A stretch of 20,553 nt of DNA from a virus, in the IMG/VR virus record IMGVR_UViG_3300022198_001368, positions 1 through 20,553 of that record, one strand, 5' to 3'. The notes below the pieces were generated by a model. The model did no database searches. It was not told where the DNA came from and was given only the letters and a program-made list of their open reading frames with translations. Shown here in pieces: positions 19,153 through 20,553 of the stretch (the stretch's first letter is position 1; every line of letters starts with the position of its first letter). A program made the position numbers and the translations under genes.

Positions 19153-19477
19153 CCTTTACTTCCTTATTCTTTTTAGTCTTCAGAGGAGGAGCCTTTTCTT
19201 CCCCAAACATCCTGTCCCACTTGGCCTGTTTGGTTTCCTTGGTATGATCAAGATAAAACTGGAGTGTCTTCAAGGCTGTCTTTCTTGATGTATAAGACCC
19301 GGAAAGTTCTTCAGCAACCTCACCACCATTGTCTTGCTTGATCTTGAACATCCCATACCCATCTTCGGGCTTGTAGATGATGTACTTGGCTTTTCTCTTA
19401 GGGGAGGTGACACTCATCAGTGTACCCTCAGGGTTTTCTTCTACGATAATTTCCTTATCTGTGTCTTCCATAGTCAT
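19136..19477 (-). CDS. small protein of unknown function between tail tube genes
   Basis: The product is 113 residues from the ATG at 19477. The middle (YIIYKPEDGYGMFKIKQDNG, then GSYTSRKTALKTLQFYL) looks like a small alpha/beta domain; the C-terminal 30 residues are lysine-rich and probably disordered. I do not recognise a named family. The frame is open to a TTG at 19543 inside the gp11-like gene. I chose 19477 because it overlaps that gene by only 23 bases, though no strong ribosome binding site decides it; 19471 is also possible. Being inserted between the gp11 and gp12 genes it may be a virion or assembly protein, by position only. Confidence 0.7.
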   Translation of the reverse strand: MTMEDTDKEIIVEENPEGTLMSVTSPKRKAKYIIYKPEDGYGMFKIKQDNGGEVAEELSGSYTSRKTALKTLQFYLDHTKETKQAKWDRMFGEEKAPPLKTKKNKEVKVATAS

Positions 19478-20210
19478 TGAGTATTCTCTTTTCTCCAGTT
19501 TTCCAGCGATTGTTTCTCTGGAAGTATCTGTGCTTTCTGGCAAACTGTTCTACCTTCAAATCAGGACCACCTTTGAACAAAGAGAAGGCCCGGGACTTTA
19601 CTTCTGCAAGGTAGTAGGGGAAGATCGTGTCATCAATGTCAGGCACTTCCGAGTCTGTCAGTGTGAATGTCGGGATCTTTACCCCTAGCACCATAGTCTT
19701 GTTTGTCTGTAGCGTTGTATCAACAGACGAATCATACGAATCGAAACAAAGATACCTGTCATCGAAAGATGTGTAATAATCAGGCATCTTGTCATTCAGA
19801 ATCGGTAGGGAGATACCGGACGTAGGGTCCGTGACAATGATTACTTCGGACGCAGAGGTATCCCTTGAGACAATGTTCTGTATAAATTCATCCGGTGAAA
19901 CATAATCGATAAGTTTATACTCAAGTTCCCCAACAGTCTCTGATACATTGTACCTCAACTCTTTTATTTCTGTTACAGACTCCGCATCCATATAATTGGG
20001 ACGCGAGGAGTTGGACAGACCGGAGACTGTCATCAACTCCATATGTTCAGGGAGATCGACAGTTGTAATCACATCATAGTACACACTCCTACAGATGTTG
20101 GCAATCTGGGTTGCTTCTACTGTATCAGAAATAGAGTTGACTTCATCAGAGTCCAAGTCATTCAGCACATCCTGAACAACTTCCAGAAGTGTCATTTTAA
20201 CTGTTGCCAT
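19455..20210 (-). CDS. tail tubular protein A (T7 gp11-like)
   Basis: The product is 251 residues. It forms the adaptor or gatekeeper ring between portal and nozzle. The N-terminal LLEVVQDVLNDLDSDEVNSI and EATQIANICRSVYYDVI helices, the central PDYYTSFDDRYLCFDSYDS segment and the C-terminal FKGGPDLKVEQFARKHRYFQ stretch followed by basic residues are characteristic. AGGGG lies eight bases before the ATG. The end overlaps the next gene by 23 bases in another frame. Confidence 0.92.
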   Translation of the reverse strand: MATVKMTLLEVVQDVLNDLDSDEVNSISDTVEATQIANICRSVYYDVITTVDLPEHMELMTVSGLSNSSRPNYMDAESVTEIKELRYNVSETVGELEYKLIDYVSPDEFIQNIVSRDTSASEVIIVTDPTSGISLPILNDKMPDYYTSFDDRYLCFDSYDSSVDTTLQTNKTMVLGVKIPTFTLTDSEVPDIDDTIFPYYLAEVKSRAFSLFKGGPDLKVEQFARKHRYFQRNNRWKTGEKRILNDYGRHR

Positions 20211-20221
20211 TATAATTACCC

Positions 20222-20553
20222 CTATCTAGCCTTATGTACCCGGGCAGAGATAAGACCAATGTTGATGATATTGGCTGTGCCTGTGTTTGTCTTGAGGGCT
20301 ACCCTTGCCCCGTGTGTGGCCATGTTAGAAGTGACGGCGAACAAGGAAGACTCTGTGATAACCTGACCAGTACCCTTTGCAAGGGATACCGTAGTTTCTC
20401 CAAGAAGTGTGGCATAGGTACTGCCATCAGAAGAACCATAAAGCTTAAGATCAATTATTGTAGGATTACCAACAATTGAGTAGACAGAAAAGGTAAAGGT
20501 GATGGAATGCAGATCCCCGGCAGAAACAAACTGGAGAGTTTCTGTACCAAGGT
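20222..20553 (-). CDS. C-terminal part of a probable virion protein; 5' end outside the window
   Basis: The frame is open from the right edge (first full codon at 20551-20549) and gives 109 residues ending SARVHKAR. The sequence is beta-rich with Thr/Ser/Gly turns (SITFTFSVYS, DLKLYGSSDGSTYATLLGET, ARVALKTNTGTANIINIGLI), like small head-decoration or jelly-roll-type virion proteins. No family is recognised. In T7-like phages the gene before gp11 is the major capsid gene; this C-terminus does not look like a T7 capsid end, so an accessory head protein is more likely. The next gene starts 11 bases downstream. Confidence 0.6.
   Translation of the reverse strand, partial: LGTETLQFVSAGDLHSITFTFSVYSIVGNPTIIDLKLYGSSDGSTYATLLGETTVSLAKGTGQVITESSLFAVTSNMATHGARVALKTNTGTANIINIGLISARVHKAR

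Overview
This window is part of a lytic, T7-like (podovirus-type) phage genome. The gene content points to a marine phage of the roseophage SIO1 / cobavirus kind that infects a Rhodobacteraceae-like host. That placement is an inference from three things: a family A DNA polymerase, an adenosylcobalamin-dependent (class II) ribonucleotide reductase, and T7-style tail-tube and internal-virion genes without an RNA polymerase in view. No integrase, repressor, terminase or holin lies in the window.

Layout. Positions 1-6856 are a tightly packed rightward block for replication and nucleotide supply. It holds the C-terminus of a T7-type DNA polymerase (Tyr at the '762' position), a gp2.5-like ssDNA-binding protein, a DUF3310 protein, a MazG-type pyrophosphohydrolase, a PD-(D/E)XK exonuclease with a probable Cas4/AddB-type Fe-S cluster, and a GIY-YIG nuclease. 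Two abutting tRNA genes follow (Arg-UCU, Thr-UGU), then an RlpA-like peptidoglycan-binding/cleaving domain protein whose best start lies inside tRNA-Thr. After these come a small ORF, a metallophosphoesterase, two small ORFs, the class II ribonucleotide reductase and a last small ORF. A sigma70-like promoter with a perfect TTGACA precedes the ssDNA-binding protein gene.

Positions 6863-20553 are a leftward late block. Read in the direction of transcription (from the right) it contains the end of an unidentified beta-rich virion-type protein, tail tubular protein A (gp11-like), a small protein, tail tubular protein B (gp12-like), a GNAT-fold protein at the gp13 position, a gp14-like membrane/coiled-coil internal protein, a 1455-residue internal virion protein, a 620-residue internal virion protein, and a 352-residue two-domain murein hydrolase (GH104 lysozyme plus M15-like peptidase). 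It ends with seven very small, strongly basic proteins. One of these, 28 codons long, is a truncated duplicate of a neighbour and keeps a very good ribosome binding site.

The two blocks converge with only six bases between stop codons. Each block appears to place its intrinsic terminator inside the last gene of the opposing block: the rightward terminator at 6882-6911, the leftward one at 6652-6682. The ends of the two transcripts would therefore be antisense to each other. This reciprocal terminator arrangement, the tRNA-Thr/RlpA overlap and the cluster of basic micro-proteins are the most unusual things here. No stretch longer than 300 bases lacks a gene.
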